In this document: one piece after another, positions 12,748 to 27,200 of the stretch
How positions within the stretch are numbered: the stretch's first letter is position 1
Layout: the number at the start of each line of letters is the position of its first letter
NCBI RefSeq assembly: GCF_020184175.1
Contig: NC_065533.1
Span: 3,990,695-4,054,694 of the forward strand
DNA: 64,000 nt
Direction: 5' to 3'
Source of the DNA: Aphis gossypii
Lineage: Eukaryota > Arthropoda > Insecta > Hemiptera > Aphididae
Translations under genes and position numbers: made by a program
The notes under the pieces: model-generated
What the model saw: only the letters and a program-made list of their open reading frames with translations
The model's database searches: none
What the model was told of the DNA's origin: nothing

Positions 12748-12940
12748 CTTAAGATACCGACTGAGATGGACCCTTACTCTGAAATATTATCTCTGACTAG
12801 GTATTCTAACTATGCTTTAGAAGTCCAATATTACAAATAAACATATTTTGCAAGAGAACTTTTGAACTAATGCAATTGGATGTCGAAGTCCTTAAGAAAC
12901 CGACTGAGACAGACCCCCTTCAGAGATATTGTCTTGTTCA
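12748..12940. repeat. Diverged direct repeat, two copies about 143 bp apart
   Basis: CTTAAGATACCGACTGAGAT begins at 12748 and CTTAAGAAACCGACTGAGAC begins at 12891. Both are followed by similar text (GGACCCTTACTCTGAAATATT versus AGACCCCCTTCAGAGATATT, each continuing a few bases). The offset is 143 bp. This looks like an old tandem duplication or two units of a decayed satellite or transposon sub-repeat. Confidence 0.6.
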
Positions 12941-15900
12941 AAGTAGATACCAAATTGCTTTAATAGTGTTCATAGAACTATAGTATATTATAACATCATT
13001 ATACAAATAGTAATTATTACCTATACGCTAATAATTATAGTCTGCATTTTACAAATGAACAAATTAAAAACTAAATAGCTACCTAGAAAAAATCTGCAAT
13101 TATGGTTAAACCATTTTTTTTTATAAATTATATTTTATTCAGTTTTATATTTTTTTTTTAACTAGTAGCTGGGTCAGAAGTTTATCTATTATTTCAGCGC
13201 TCAAGTGCATGATATGACAGATATGCACAATCACTATTAATAAGTTTAGACATGACAACTAAAAATACACATTAAAAAAATATATATCCTAAACATGGTC
13301 TAGATTAATGTACGAATATTAATGTTGATGTTCGTATGAAAAGAAGTAAAGTGGTAGAAAATCATTTATTATTTAAAAATATATGAAATAAAATAAATAT
13401 AGTAATTATTATTACTGTAGTAATATCAGCATAAAACACTAACTAGATGATACACTTTAGATATTACTATATAAAGTACACTATTCTATTAAAATAATAA
13501 TATTATTAATGTGGGTAGGAACTTTAATTGTTTATTGAACGTTTGATAACAACATTTTATAGATTCACACCGAGTACACTGTGCAGCAATAATTCAGTGA
13601 ATATTATCATCTTTTTTTTTTGTTATTTTAAAATGTATTGTATTAAATGCTATTAAAATTACAACCATTGCATTATTTTGCAAAATAAGTCGTTAAATCA
13701 TTAAGATACTAAAAATGCAGTGACACGAATAACTAAAAATGTGCAAATACCCTTTGTTGCCACCCTTCAAATAAAATGGAAATAATAAATAAGTAATGCA
13801 AAAGTTTTCAAGATTTAATATAATACCCTTCCTAAAAATGCCATAAGAAAATTACCACAACAGTACGTATCTAAATTGCCTATCGAAAACGCCGTGTTAT
13901 CTCAAATTAATTTTATCGAAATTATAAAAAAAATAAAAATAATATTTAGATGAATACAAAATAATCAATACGTAAAATGGAAATCATGTATTGCATTAAA
14001 TTAATCAGTTTATATATGGAAAAACGTATGTTCTCATATTTTAGAAAACAATAGGTAAACTTTGTATTTCATATTTAAGCCATTTTTGTTGATTAAAGAA
14101 TATTATTCAATAACTTTCAATGGGTTCGTAAATAATTTGAGAAATTACCGAAAAATGTTTGTATGCTTATACAATTGATAAGATAACATTTAATAGTGAA
14201 TACTAGTGTTATATAAGTGGTTTTGGTCGCAAACTTGATTAAAACAAATACTTTAATGAATTCAACATTACTACATTATTATAATAGCGGTGGCAACCAA
14301 CTCGTAAGAAAATATTGTTTGTCTTAAAATAATGATAATAAATAAAACCACATTGAGACAAACAAAACCTAAAACAAACATCTTTTTAGTTAATCATTTC
14401 ACATTTCAGCCCACAGTGGTTGGCCTGTATACTATACACATTACACGCATGCCTATTATTCCTTAACGGGTCCTTGTATTATTTATCAACCGTTCAGCTG
14501 TAAATCATTTCTATCATGTGCTTTTATATTGTATTTAAGTTAATTGCACTACTATGTATTCCTCCAAAACACGCGTCTCAATACACCACTCCTACGATTT
14601 ACGATTTTATTACAGCTTAATTTTGGCGCTTTGTATTTATTTTTGGCTTTTCTGCTATCTAGTTTTGTTTTATCCACCTCAATCTGTATATAGGTTAATC
14701 TATTATTTTCAACTTCCGCCAGACAGTTACCTTACGTTATATTTTATTTAATGTCTAGGTCAGTTGTAGCAGTAGATTTTTAATGATCATTATTCGTTTT
14801 TATTCTCTTCCGAATTACCAGAAACTATCTTTATAAATATAATAAACTACATAGAAATAAACTCCATTATAGCATCCCATTTTCTAACTTAAATTCACAC
14901 ACTGTTTGACTTTAATCTATCTTGGTACCTTTATATGAGAAATTATTTTTAGCTTACAATTCATTCTAAATATTTCCTTTAGTGTCAAACACGTAAAGTT
15001 TTTTTATTAGTTTTTTTCTAAAATAATATTATTTTTTTATTTTTAAAAATTATATCACAATACTTATAAATTGAATTAGGTATACTATAATAATTTATAA
15101 TATCAGTAGATATTATGTTGGATATTAAAATATATTTTAATTTATGTAAAAATGTTTATTCATTTCAAAGTTAAATTTCATTTATAATTTAATTTTATAC
15201 ACAAATATAATAAAAATGATTTAAACTTTCTGATTATTTTTTGTGGTTCGCAAATATTAATAAGTACTTTATATTACAATAATTTTTACCAAAATATTTT
15301 TATTTTTCAACTTAATACTGTTTTCCTGGTTTCAATAATTTCCTTTATGATCTAAATAATTAAAAATGTATAGTTTTTTAATTTATGTATTGTATAAATG
15401 TATAACCTTCCATAGTAAAATATTGTTGTTGTTATTTTTTTCAATTTTTTTGTTTTAGAGTTAATTGCATAACAATTTTAACATTTCACAAAAGAAATAT
15501 TTTATATTATTATATTACATGTCATACATTTTTACATATAATATCCCTTGTTTGATTTGCTAAAATGTTCTCAATTTTTACAATGAAAAAAGATGACGAT
15601 GCAAAAATACATAGTATAATCATTGCGTTTGATAAGTTGTGTTATAAAATTAAAGTAAACCATTGTTGTCCGTTCTCTCTCTAACTAAATATTTATTATT
15701 TTTATCATTGTAATAATTGAAGAAATTAATGTTACATTATATATTTTCAGTTCATTTTAACAATTTCTATATGTATACTTATATCTAAGATTATTGTATA
15801 AAACTAAATATTTCTAGCATATTTAGACAAATAAAATCCTACTTTTTGTTTTACCGTTTTGAGATAAAACAAAAATAATATCCTATATACGTACTTGCAT

Positions 15901-18900
15901 ATTTTATTGGTTACTTATATTGATATCATATCATTATATTTAAACTCACTTATTTCAAACATGCTACATAACATACAATTATTTTTGATCCGGATTATTA
16001 TGACCAATCAACTAATAATTGAACTTTAAATGTGGATGTCTAATAAAGCGAGTTAATAAAATATAATATTTATAACCATAAAAAAAAATAAGAAGACACA
16101 ATACACAGTATTTGGTATTATAGTATTATATATATATATTCAATACTTAACTAAAAGTAACACAAAACCCGGCAATTATATCATGTTTTTATTATATAAT
16201 TATAATACAAATTGTATGTTAACGATTTTATAAATGTTACTCATTTATGGTTTAATTATATTACTTTCCAAGTTATTGGCAACAGGTGGTAAATTAGTGA
16301 CAAATTTGTCTTATTCGTGATTTCGGAAGCTAGAATTAACGAGGTAGGCGTTTTGTCACAATTAAATTCCTACCAATGGTTATAACTTAACACAAAATAT
16401 ATCCAATATTATGCAATGAACTACAGAGAATATACATTTTAGTTGATACTATTTTCAATTAGTACAACAAGTAAAATTAATAAGAATATAAAAACCCGTG
16501 AAAATTAATTTTTTACTATCCGTACACTACTTTACAATAATAGTGAATATTTAAAATTATAATAAATTATAAAATATTATGGAGTCATTTAAAAAGCTCT
16601 ACTTGAAAAGTTTTTAATTTATTTTACATGGTTTATTAATAAAAATATACTTCTAAATAATCCATTTAGTAGGCTGTTGTAATCGATCTTTTATATGTCC
16701 CACTAATTAATTTAATAAAACATATAATTATAATAAAATTTACTGGATTAATATATAGTCACTTTTTTTTCTGTGAAATATTCATTTATAATTGGAATCC
16801 ATATTATACCCATAATATATTTTTCAAAGAAGATCAGATTTTTACGGAATTTTTAATTTTTCCATTTTTGTCACGATGTCTACGTTTTAATATTTTTAAT
16901 TAAAAACGGGTCGTTAAAAAGTCCAGTACGTTTTATGCATTATTTAAAATAACAATAATTGGTTAGTTTGCTTTACAAATTCAATCGCAAGATTTTTTGT
17001 AATTTACTTACTATAAATAAATAATTTTAATCTATAAATCCTCATAAATCTGTGTTATTAATTTATTATCTTAAATTATCAAGAGGAAAAACACCAGAAA
17101 TAAGTTTTGAGAAATTCATAATATATTATATTTGTTACCTTTACCTTTTAATATATATATATATATATTTAAAATTGTCAGTTAATATTAAAAATATTAT
17201 ATTGCACGTAAGTTCAAACTAAAATCTAATTAACTCTCAATTGGGTATTATATTGTTATATTATATATTAACTTTATGGTAAAAAAATGTTCTATAAATT
17301 TTTGTAAATTTCAGTTGGAAGTTCATTTTATTAAATAATTTCAATGTTTAATCAATACATTCAACATTGTATACAAATTCCTCAAATTGAAGCATTGCAG
17401 TAGGTAATCTATGTGGTACGTGGAAACAGAATCAGTATTGTAATAGTATTGTATATATTATTTAAGTTTGAAAGTAATGATAAAATTTTAAATTCAAATT
17501 AAATAAGACCAACACAATTTGAAATGAAATAATTATTAATTATAATGCAGTTTTGTTGGTAAAGAATCGATAATTTACATAATTTTTTTTTCGATAAAAA
17601 TTACCTTATGAAATAAATAAAATATATTTGCTGAAATAAAATCATAGTAACTAAAAAAAAAAATGTTATTAACAAATTATTATTTCAAAAGCCACTATAC
17701 AATCTCTATGACTACATTTAATACACTTCATTCAATTGATTAGTCTGTTGTCAAGCGTTTTAAATTATTCGTAATTTACAATGGGTACTCAAAATATTTA
17801 TCACACTGGGGTAATTCCTAGGGATTAAGTCACAGAGAATACAAACAATAAATACAAAATCATAGTTATTTCTGCTGTAATAATAAATATTCTAAACGAA
17901 TCACTTAAGCGTAATTATCCCTTACGCACCTCACATGACATAGAATATAATATAACCATTATAATCATCAATGATTTAATAATGCTCTATAACAAAACAG
18001 AAAAATAAACTCAATAATATAGATTTTCCGCAGTTTAAATCTAATTTAATAATGCTCAATAATCTCTTGTATTTTATCATTATAAGTATCTATATAAAAA
18101 TCATTGTGCTTGACGATAAAATGAAATTGAATTGATTCTATGTCGGATAAAGTCATACTCACAAAATAGTTCAGAGTTTAGGTAAAATTTATTAATAAAA
18201 TAATACAAAGAATTTGTTATTTCTAAAACTACAAAATACTCAGTAATCAAATTTTATCCACGGAAGCCCACAAAGGGAAGCAGTTGGATATGGATTTTAC
18301 ATGGACCTGGTTATTTTAGAGATCCATTGAGATAAATTTATAATTTTTTAAATTGTATATGTATACTGATTTTATATTAAATACTATTTAAGATGTATGT
18401 ATATATATTCAGTTATTTTAATATTTTAAACTGAGAGTTAGCCATTGATTAATTATAAAATATAATGTACAGGACTGCCGTATAGCTTATAATTGATTTA
18501 CAATTATTAAATTTAATTACTTTAATTACCTAGTTGCTACACTAGATTTAATCAGCATTGTGATTAATACATCGTGTGATGTATACGAATATGCTGAAAT
18601 CTGAATTGTTGAATACTTAAATTATTTTCATATTGCGTTTTTTGTTAACATTGAATAAAGCATAAATAAAGTGCTCTGAATGCAAAGAAAAATTAGAGAA
18701 AGAAAGCAAAGATCCTCGTTTTATTACATAATTACTTAAATCTACTTCAAAGATTAACGAGCTTTTTAATAATGATTTGTTTGTACCAGATACACAGACA
18801 ATATGGAAATTTTCTTCGTTTTATTATGTATTGATCAAAGAAATTTTATCATACAAAAATATAAATATCATTAGGTGTAGAAAAATGAACCTCTTTAAGA

Positions 18901-19880
18901 TTTAAAAAAAAATACTTACAAAATATATGAGATACAGCTACAGATTTAATTCCAATCAAAGCAAGTATCTATAAAGAATGCAAATAATAACAGTTTTTGC
19001 AGGTGCACAAGACGAATAAAAAATAAAAAACATTTTTTAATGAAACTTCATAATCTTTTTCAAAATTCTCTTCTGATAATTCTGAGCCGAAACCAGTATT
19101 TAAAGATGATATTATGATTAATTGATTTTATTATATTTTAATTTTGTAAAAACAAATGTAATACAACAATGATATTAATTAATATAACATAAACTAAGTA
19201 ATGATTAAATTTGTACATTGTTTATTCAATTTTTATTATTAAGTTTATCAATAAATAATCTAGTAGTTTAAAAATGATAATATATTATATTATGTATAGT
19301 ATACATAATTAAAAGATAATACAATACCAAATAATTTTTTATATTTTAAATTGTATTTTGAAAATATTTTTTTACTTATCAAATTTTAATTTATACTAGT
19401 TGAATAAACAAAATAACAGTAAGATTTTAAACGACTAGTCTAACCAGATGTATTTGGACGTTAAACTTAAGTATCAAAAACAGTAGATATTTAAATGTTT
19501 AAACATTTCATATCTTTTCAGATTTTTCAGTTGTGATTTATAAAGTTAATAGGTTAACGTACTTTTCAAAGTTGTTTTAATTATAATTTTTATAATTTAA
19601 TAAATAAAATTATTTATCATCATAATACTATAAAATCACCAAAATTTCATAGGTTATTTAACAATCTGAAAAAAATTAATTACATTATTCAAAATATAAA
19701 TAAGCTCATGTTTGGATGATTTTTTAATCACATAACCATCACTTAAAATTAATTATTACGAGTATGTTTCATTTAGTACAAAAATATGACAGTGGAATAA
19801 AAAACGATTATAGGTATTATGATAATTAATGATAGTCGATAGAATTATATTGAAAATAATATTTTTCTGGTAGGTATGTT

Positions 19881-19918
<38 letters not shown>

Positions 19919-21120
19919 AATTTCTATACAAAAATGAAAAAACTAGTTTTAAAGTAAAGTTATCTGCGGTGTTTTGCAGCTACTAGGTTATTGAAAAACC
20001 ATATTATTGAACCGACAAAAAACTGTATTCTTACATGTAATAATTCATAAAGTCAACTTTTGATATTTCTTAATATTTTTTGAAAAACTATTAACATAAA
20101 ATTAAAAAATTAACGTTAAATAAATGTAAGGCAGTGTGTTGTTAAGAAAAACTAAGCAGTCTCTACGTCATTTTAATTTTCAAATACTAGCATTTACTTA
20201 TTTTTGCTATTCACTGATATTTAAGTCACACGTCAATATTATCATTATTTTGTATTATTGTTAGTTTGTATGAAGACTCACGGTAGTTATTGTAATATAA
20301 ACATAATAACTGTTATGTAAGTATAAAAATTTCACTCTGATTTGTTTGGCACACAACATACACAAACTCATTATAAATCATTACAATATTACATGTATTG
20401 ACAAATATGCTGAACATAAAGCCTATAACAGTTTTTATCTCTTGTTGTAATAATACAATTGGTATTATTATTTATATCAAAGTAAGCGTACAATCCCTGA
20501 CAGTAAAATCGTACAACTAAAACCATCAAACAGTTATATTATTATAGGTATGAGTAACTGTTACAAAGGCTTACATTGAATACGCTACATTGGAAAAGAT
20601 ATATGTGCCAATTATAAATTGTATGATATTACTTATTTGTACTAAGTATATCACCAATAACCGTAATACCGGTATAAAAACATTCTTAGAATTTTTGAAA
20701 TGCAATTCCAATGATGTATTTAGGCATCTAATACCACAACGATCATAAATACAATAAAATAAAAAAATAATTATTTTACACCATTGTTATTTACCCATAC
20801 ATTTAGTAAATTTTAGTCAACTCACAACTTGCGATAGTATAATAATACTAATACTATTATATGAAAGTAAAATAATTTCATCATATTATATATTCGCGGT
20901 GGCAAGGCGAGTACGTATTAAATGGCAAATTTCGTCATTCAATTTGTCCAAATAGCTTTTATATACAATAGATTTAAACAAAAAATACGTCCTTATTGTA
21001 ATGATAAACTTAGTCCATACGGCTACAAATTTGACTGAAATCGTAGAAACCACAAAAAAATTACATTTTTCGTTTGAAAAGTATATATATATATATATAC
21101 AATACATAATATTAATCCCT
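12941..21120. other. AT-rich non-coding DNA
   Basis: No gene was recognised. Short frames, such as the 65-codon one at 14554-14751, are Tyr/Phe/Leu-rich by composition and lack motifs. The interval holds TA microsatellites at 17151-17168, 19888-19915 and 21082-21099. It is either intergenic or a long 5' intron of Alk. Confidence 0.5.
19888..19915. repeat. (AT)n microsatellite
   Basis: An uninterrupted AT dinucleotide run of about 14 units. Confidence 0.9.
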
Positions 21121-21780
21121 ATAAAACATAGTTAGATCGGTGTATTTCAACGAAACAGAGTCACTAGAGACTTAGTAGGGTAGAACTCAATAGATATTCG
21201 TAACCAAAATGACGCAATTCGTGTAGAGGCGAGTGCCCCAGCAGTGTTACCTGAATACTATATTTTCAACCCTGTCGTTATACGGCATGTGTGGTCTCGC
21301 GGACCACCAAAAATATCTCTGTGAGTACTAAATTATTCTTGGAACTAAATGCGTCTATCGTACCGATATCGCCTACCTATTAATTTCATTGGAAGTCGAT
21401 TTCGCCAAAATTCGATCACCACAAGGACGAAACAAGATCCTTTGATGGAGTACCACAAACGTCCGCTGCACAACTGCCTGCAGCTTTATTTACCATCAAC
21501 TTCGGCATTAAGACGTTGTATGCTTCCTTCCCGAGTAATCGTACACTCAAATTTGTGGTATACACATATTATACACTATATTAATGATTCTTCGGCAAAT
21601 TCAACACAATCAAAACTCCACGATTATTACCACTCTTATTTCGGATAATCATATTTGTTTTACACTTTTTCATCTGTCGTCCAAATCGCGCCCATTATCA
21701 GTTGGCACGATTCACTTCAAGTTAATATCGTCACCATTTATCTTCAGTATGGTACAAATTTGTTGTCATATAATATGACC
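21120..21780. other. GC-richer island upstream of Alk exons, function unknown
   Basis: GC and CpG rise clearly over this 0.66 kb. The plus strand keeps a 99-codon frame open (21349-21648), and an unrelated 47-codon frame covers 21190-21330. At 21317-21323 the sequence CTCTGTGAGTACT is a textbook donor. I cannot match any translation to a known protein. The possibilities are a 5' exon with promoter for the downstream gene, or a decayed transposon. Confidence 0.3.
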
Positions 21781-24083
21781 AGTGCCTGAAATTTCTTTTG
21801 TTTGCGTTTTGTTATTATATAGTTACTAGCTATGACGTATTCGACATCTGATTCAACATAAATAAATATAACCATCACAAATAGTCGAATTCAAAAATTA
21901 AAAATTTTCATACAATTTTATATATTAGATTTTTAATTCATTGTCAAATTTTTAGTGATTGTGCAGTTTTTGAATTTTTAGTTTTAACACATTATTTTCT
22001 GTTTCTTTAATAATACAATAATTTATTAATACCTAATCATTATATTATGAAAAAGATCCTATATGAAAAGTAATATTATAATTGAAATAACGTAAAACAT
22101 ACAATTAATTATAATCAATATTAGTAGTAGATAAAGCAATATTTGTTTATAGATAAATGTGAAGTAGGAATGAAATGTTAAAATTTATTCAGTTACGAAA
22201 AAAAAAAAAAAATGAAAATATTTAGATAAAAATATGTAATATTTATGTAATACGTTATTGACTTAATATTATTATGTGTGTAATTGGAAAATCTCTCCAT
22301 TATTTATTTTACACTACAATAACAAAAATGATCACTTACAACGTACGCCACTGCCCACTACAACACTCACAAACTTAAAAAATCTTCTATATTTAATTCA
22401 TTAAAAACGTCTTGTCGAAACCACTAAGGAACAATAGAAAACAAATAAACTTGAGTATTCATCATACATAAAAAGAAATGATTAAGATAAAAATACATAA
22501 TTTATAAAAAAAAAATGCAAATGCATGTTATAACATTGCACGGTTAGTATATTTTTAGTGCATATGTATGAACATGATATGAAATTGATTTTTCCTATTA
22601 TATCATTAATTTTAAACTCTGTATATTTAAATATTAAAATTACCCTCAAACTAGACATCATTTCAATAATCATCTCATATTTTTCTAATAAAATATAATA
22701 GTTTAAAATAAAATGTGTAAGTATAAAAAGTAAATTGTCTGAAATTCTCTTTGATTGTTTGTTTATAGAAACTTGACTTTCAGTTAAGAGAATGCTGATA
22801 AAGTTTATTACTTATTACTTTTTTTCTAATAATCAATGATTAACTATTACTCATTACTAAGACTGTGAATTTAGAGCACTAAAAAACCTTAAAAAATTCA
22901 ATAAAATATGCACATAAAATGCAAAAAATGCAATATAAAATGCCAAAAACTATAGTATAAAATACACTTAAAAATATACTTTTTATTTCATTTTTATATT
23001 TATATTGATATTAAAGGGTATTATACATTAGTATATTACATTGTACATGCATAAAAATGTGTTCATTTAATAAAATTATAAAATGTTGTTTGAATTTGAA
23101 CTGCAAATGAACATTTTTTTAAAGCTTTTAAAAAATTGTGTAAAACTAAAAAAAAATTTAAAGGTGTTAATTGGCGGAATTTGATTAAAAATAACGGAAA
23201 TGAACTAAAAAAGAAAGACCTGAAAATTCTAAAAAATTAAAAATTTCAAAAAATGTAAAATAAAAATTTCTTAAATAGATTCTTTGTTACATAATATAAA
23301 TTATGTACTTACAAAGCTACCTTTCTCAATCACCAAAAAAAATTCACTTACATACGAATTCATAGGCCTGCTCATTACTCAAAATATAGAATAAAATTAC
23401 AGTAAAAATAAAAATTGAATTATAAAAATACTACTACTCTTCATTAAGAATAATTTTATAATTTAAAAACAATTGAGATTATATTATTGGCTCATATGTG
23501 TTTTTTTTTGGTGAAACAACTACTGTTATAAGTTATTAAAATATATTTATTGTACATTGACATTAATATGAGAAAAAAATATCATGGAAGAAATATTTGA
23601 ACGTTCTTTGAATGTTATCGTTGAATATAACTAAATTATTATACATATTGACTATACCTATCTGTTAATGCTGTTACGAAAAATAAAACTGAAAATTCTA
23701 TGTCATTATGTAAAAGAACCGATTTTTGTATAAGTATATCAATTCGTTAGGATATATTGTTTATGAAAATGTTCAAAATTAAACCGAAAAGCTATTGAAA
23801 ATACTATGACTTAGGTCTGAAAACGTGTCAAAAATAGTAAATACGTCTTTTAAGACATTTATTGCGATGGCGGTTTGAAATGTCTGTACACCAAAAGTTT
23901 TATGACTTTGATGGTTTTATATTTTTCTAAACCAAAAAAGCTTTCAAAACGCATTTCCTCGAAAAATGGTTATCGGTTTTCCAAGTAATAACACAGTCCA
24001 TGACTTTGAAAAAAAAAAAAAATTGTCACACCAGTGGAATTCGGTCATTATAATATTATTAATCGTTCTCTGTTTGTTCACAG
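21781..24083. other. AT-rich non-coding DNA upstream of the first recognised Alk exon
   Basis: No gene was seen. It ends in a pyrimidine-rich tract and acceptor (CTGTTTGTTCACAG, AG at 24082-24083), so at least its right part is intron. Short hydrophobic frames, for example 22482-22673 on the minus strand, are compositional. Confidence 0.5.
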
Positions 24084-24294
24084 GGAATTTCTTGTTCATT
24101 TACGGTCATAAAGATACACCACATATCTACATACGGAGCCCGTATTACACCACTGGCGTGTTTGACAACAACGGGTGTTCGCTGTCATTTCAAATGCACA
24201 CCAACGTCAGTGTACCCAGTCAAGTGTCGATAATGTTAAAGACTGAGAATTATACATCATTAATTCAGGATAATGTCGAAAACAACTCTCCCGT
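24084..24294 (+). CDS. Alk: Alk exon 1 of window: middle of MAM domain 1
   Basis: The acceptor TTGTTCACAG ends at 24083 and the donor GTAAGT starts at 24295. The exon enters with two bases of a split Gly codon and leaves with GT, completed by A in the next exon to give Val. The translation contains NFLFIYGH, YIRSPYY, NNGCSLSFQMH and SVPSQVSIMLK, the typical MAM core of ordered strand, conserved Cys and long beta strand. Three N-glycosylation sequons are visible (NVS, NYT, NNS). The frame is open further left to an ATG at 23966, but that stretch reads as a pyrimidine-rich intron end. The preceding exon, with the first MAM cysteines, is missing. Confidence 0.85.
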
Positions 24295-27200
24295 GTAAGT
24301 ATAAAACCACCCTTTAACGCTATACAACTATCATCAACGGAAAAATGGCGTCTTGACGACGTGTTGAGGATATTTATTTTTATAATGTACACATTATTTT
24401 TTTTTTGTGCCTAACAAAAAACACAAAATAATATTATTATTAGCAGCCATATGAAATATTAATATAACTCTAGGTTTATTAGAACAATTTTAAATATTTT
24501 CGGCTATTTTGACATCCATAGATGGTATTTTAAGTATTAAAACTACCTTTCATTTTTCGTGTTATATAACTAGAATTGGATACTATAATATGAATACAGT
24601 ACATTTTCTTATTGAGAAAAGTGGGAGTAAGATATTTACCCAAAACATAGCTAAACGAGGCGTAATAATATACGATATACGAAGTGATTTACTAAGAGAT
24701 TATAATATTAAACTGCTAATAAACATTGTGATTTTTTTAAATGTCATTGCAAACATGATTTCGATTTTTAACTTCCTTGTATAGGTACCAACATAAAAAT
24801 CGACAATATCAATCGTGGTATTAAATATATTTTGCTAAACGTTATAGCAGTTTTTATAATGTGGATAATAATGGCATAAAAATTTAAGTATTCGCGTTAA
24901 CTCAGAAGTATTTTTATATCAGAATAATATTATAGTAAGAATTGAAAACATTTTTTTTTCAATCTTATTTATATTTTTCATAAAATGCAAATAATAATAA
25001 AATTAGAACACTTGTCACATTTTCATGCTAACTGTGGAGATTCAGTGCTACTTCCTCAATATCCCATGTATTAAGTTAGTTATTTTAATAATAGATAATA
25101 TTTTACGTTACTATTCTATATTATATATGATTAATATAATTTCAAAATATTCTGAACAGCTAATAAATATTTAAATAATAATTAATGGTACCACGTTTTT
25201 AATTTGAAAATATTGTTGAATGTAATAAATTGTGTTAAAGTCAAATACATTAATCAATCTTCCACATCAACCTAACCTAACTGCAAGTTTAACCGGTCGG
25301 GTTTTTAATATTATAAAGAATTTAAAGGCTATAACAGCTAAGAGTTTTTCAATGATTATAATATTTCAAGACTATGATATTTTATTATATTATAAAAAAT
25401 TAGATAGAATAATCATCAATAATTAATGAGGAATTTTAGTGGGAGTTTATCCCTGTGTATAAACGTATGATTTTTCATGATTTACCTAACTATTATAAGT
25501 ATTTATAATTAATTTATAATTTTTTTTCAAACTCTAACTATATTTACAACATAACAAAAGTTGTTATTATTGTGATGCACTTAAACGAGTAATTCACATA
25601 TTGCAATATTCTATAAGGATAAATACCGTACGCAATTTGTTAAACGATTGAACAACAAAGTTTCACGAAGTTAATGTTCACAGAAATATCCATATAATCT
25701 ATTAATAATTATATATTGTTAAATTTGTTTTCTTGTATTCACTTTACAGTTACGACATTTGTTCATATGAATTGTATATAGATAATATTATACATATTTT
25801 AAATTTCATACAAATTGGTTGTACTTGAGATACCTGAATGTGTTGTATCCTTTTTATATGCGTTTATAAAATAACAACATCCCAACTTTTATGTTAAGAA
25901 GTTCTAGTTTTATGTTAGTATAAATACTTCAAATACTACAATGAAATGATGTATCGCATCAAACATAAAATTAAGCCAATTATCTATGTTTTCACCTTTG
26001 TTTCCATTAATATTTAAATTTTAGAACGAGTTATGAATATATAAAATATAAATAAATAAGAACGAATAAAAATGCTTATAACTCGCTTAACAATAATTAA
26101 AAAAAACGTATTAATAGTTGATCAATAAAATTTACAATATTATTTATATAATTTGAATATTACAGGTACGTAATACAACGCATTTTAATACCATAGTTTG
26201 TTCATGAATAAGTCAACTTTTCTTTTTTTTTTTTTTACATCAGACATTTTACTACTACTGAATAACTTATACACTTAAGTACTTAAAAATATTTTTTTTT
26301 ATTCATGAATTATTTCATATAATAACAATAACTTTATTTAAATGAATAATTTAAAATGTTGTGGACTTGATGATTGCTTATATTTTTATAGATATTGGGA
26401 AAAAAAGAAGGTATTATTGGGTCGACAGACAAGACAAGTTATTATTGAATTAAATATCAAGCCTGGATCACATGTTGCCATTGATGATATCAGACTAGAA
26501 GATTGCTTGCCAGGTAATTATAGAAACTATATTGCATTAAAATCAATAATAAATAAACATTAAATTAAAATACAAAAATAAAATAATATTATGTATAGCA
26601 TCAATTTACTTTTTGTATGTACGTCAATTATTAATGAAAATGAAAATAAAATTTTCTTCTTATCACTGGAAAATAAAAATTATATCCTATAATTGATATT
26701 ATAATAACAAATTAAAAATCTTGGAACTATTCCTGTAATATACTACATTATTAAATATAGATATATGTCATTGTATTTTTTTATAATAATGATATTAAAC
26801 TTAAAATGTATATCAGCTTTGAGTGTACCACATTTTTGTTTTATCTTAAGTTCTACCATGTATCATAGTATATATATATATATATATATATATACATTTT
26901 TATATTTTTATTTATTTATAATAAATTAATTACTTTAATTTTTAATTAATTTCGAAGTAACTACGTACTGAAATCCCCACAAAGCGTAGTGTAGAAAAAT
27001 GCACAAAAAAAGGTTAAACGGGCTATGCATTAAGAGTTAGACCATGAAAAGAGAATTGACGTAGAGTGAGCAGGCTAGGGAAAAATGATACCATGATAAC
27101 AATAGTAATTGAAGAAGGGTGTTCTTCCGGGTCGATGGTAAATGTACCAGTAAGTAGACAATGCCTGAGATGAAATGGCTGTACGAAAAAGAAAGCAGTA

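Noticed and set aside
21349..21778. 99- and 64-codon frames as Alk 5' coding sequence
   Set aside because: No MAM cysteine/tryptophan pattern is present and the phase at the nearby donor does not pair convincingly with exon 1.
24509..24784. 91-codon frame in an Alk intron
   Set aside because: It has AT-driven composition (Ile, Asn, Lys), no motif and no recognisable homologue.
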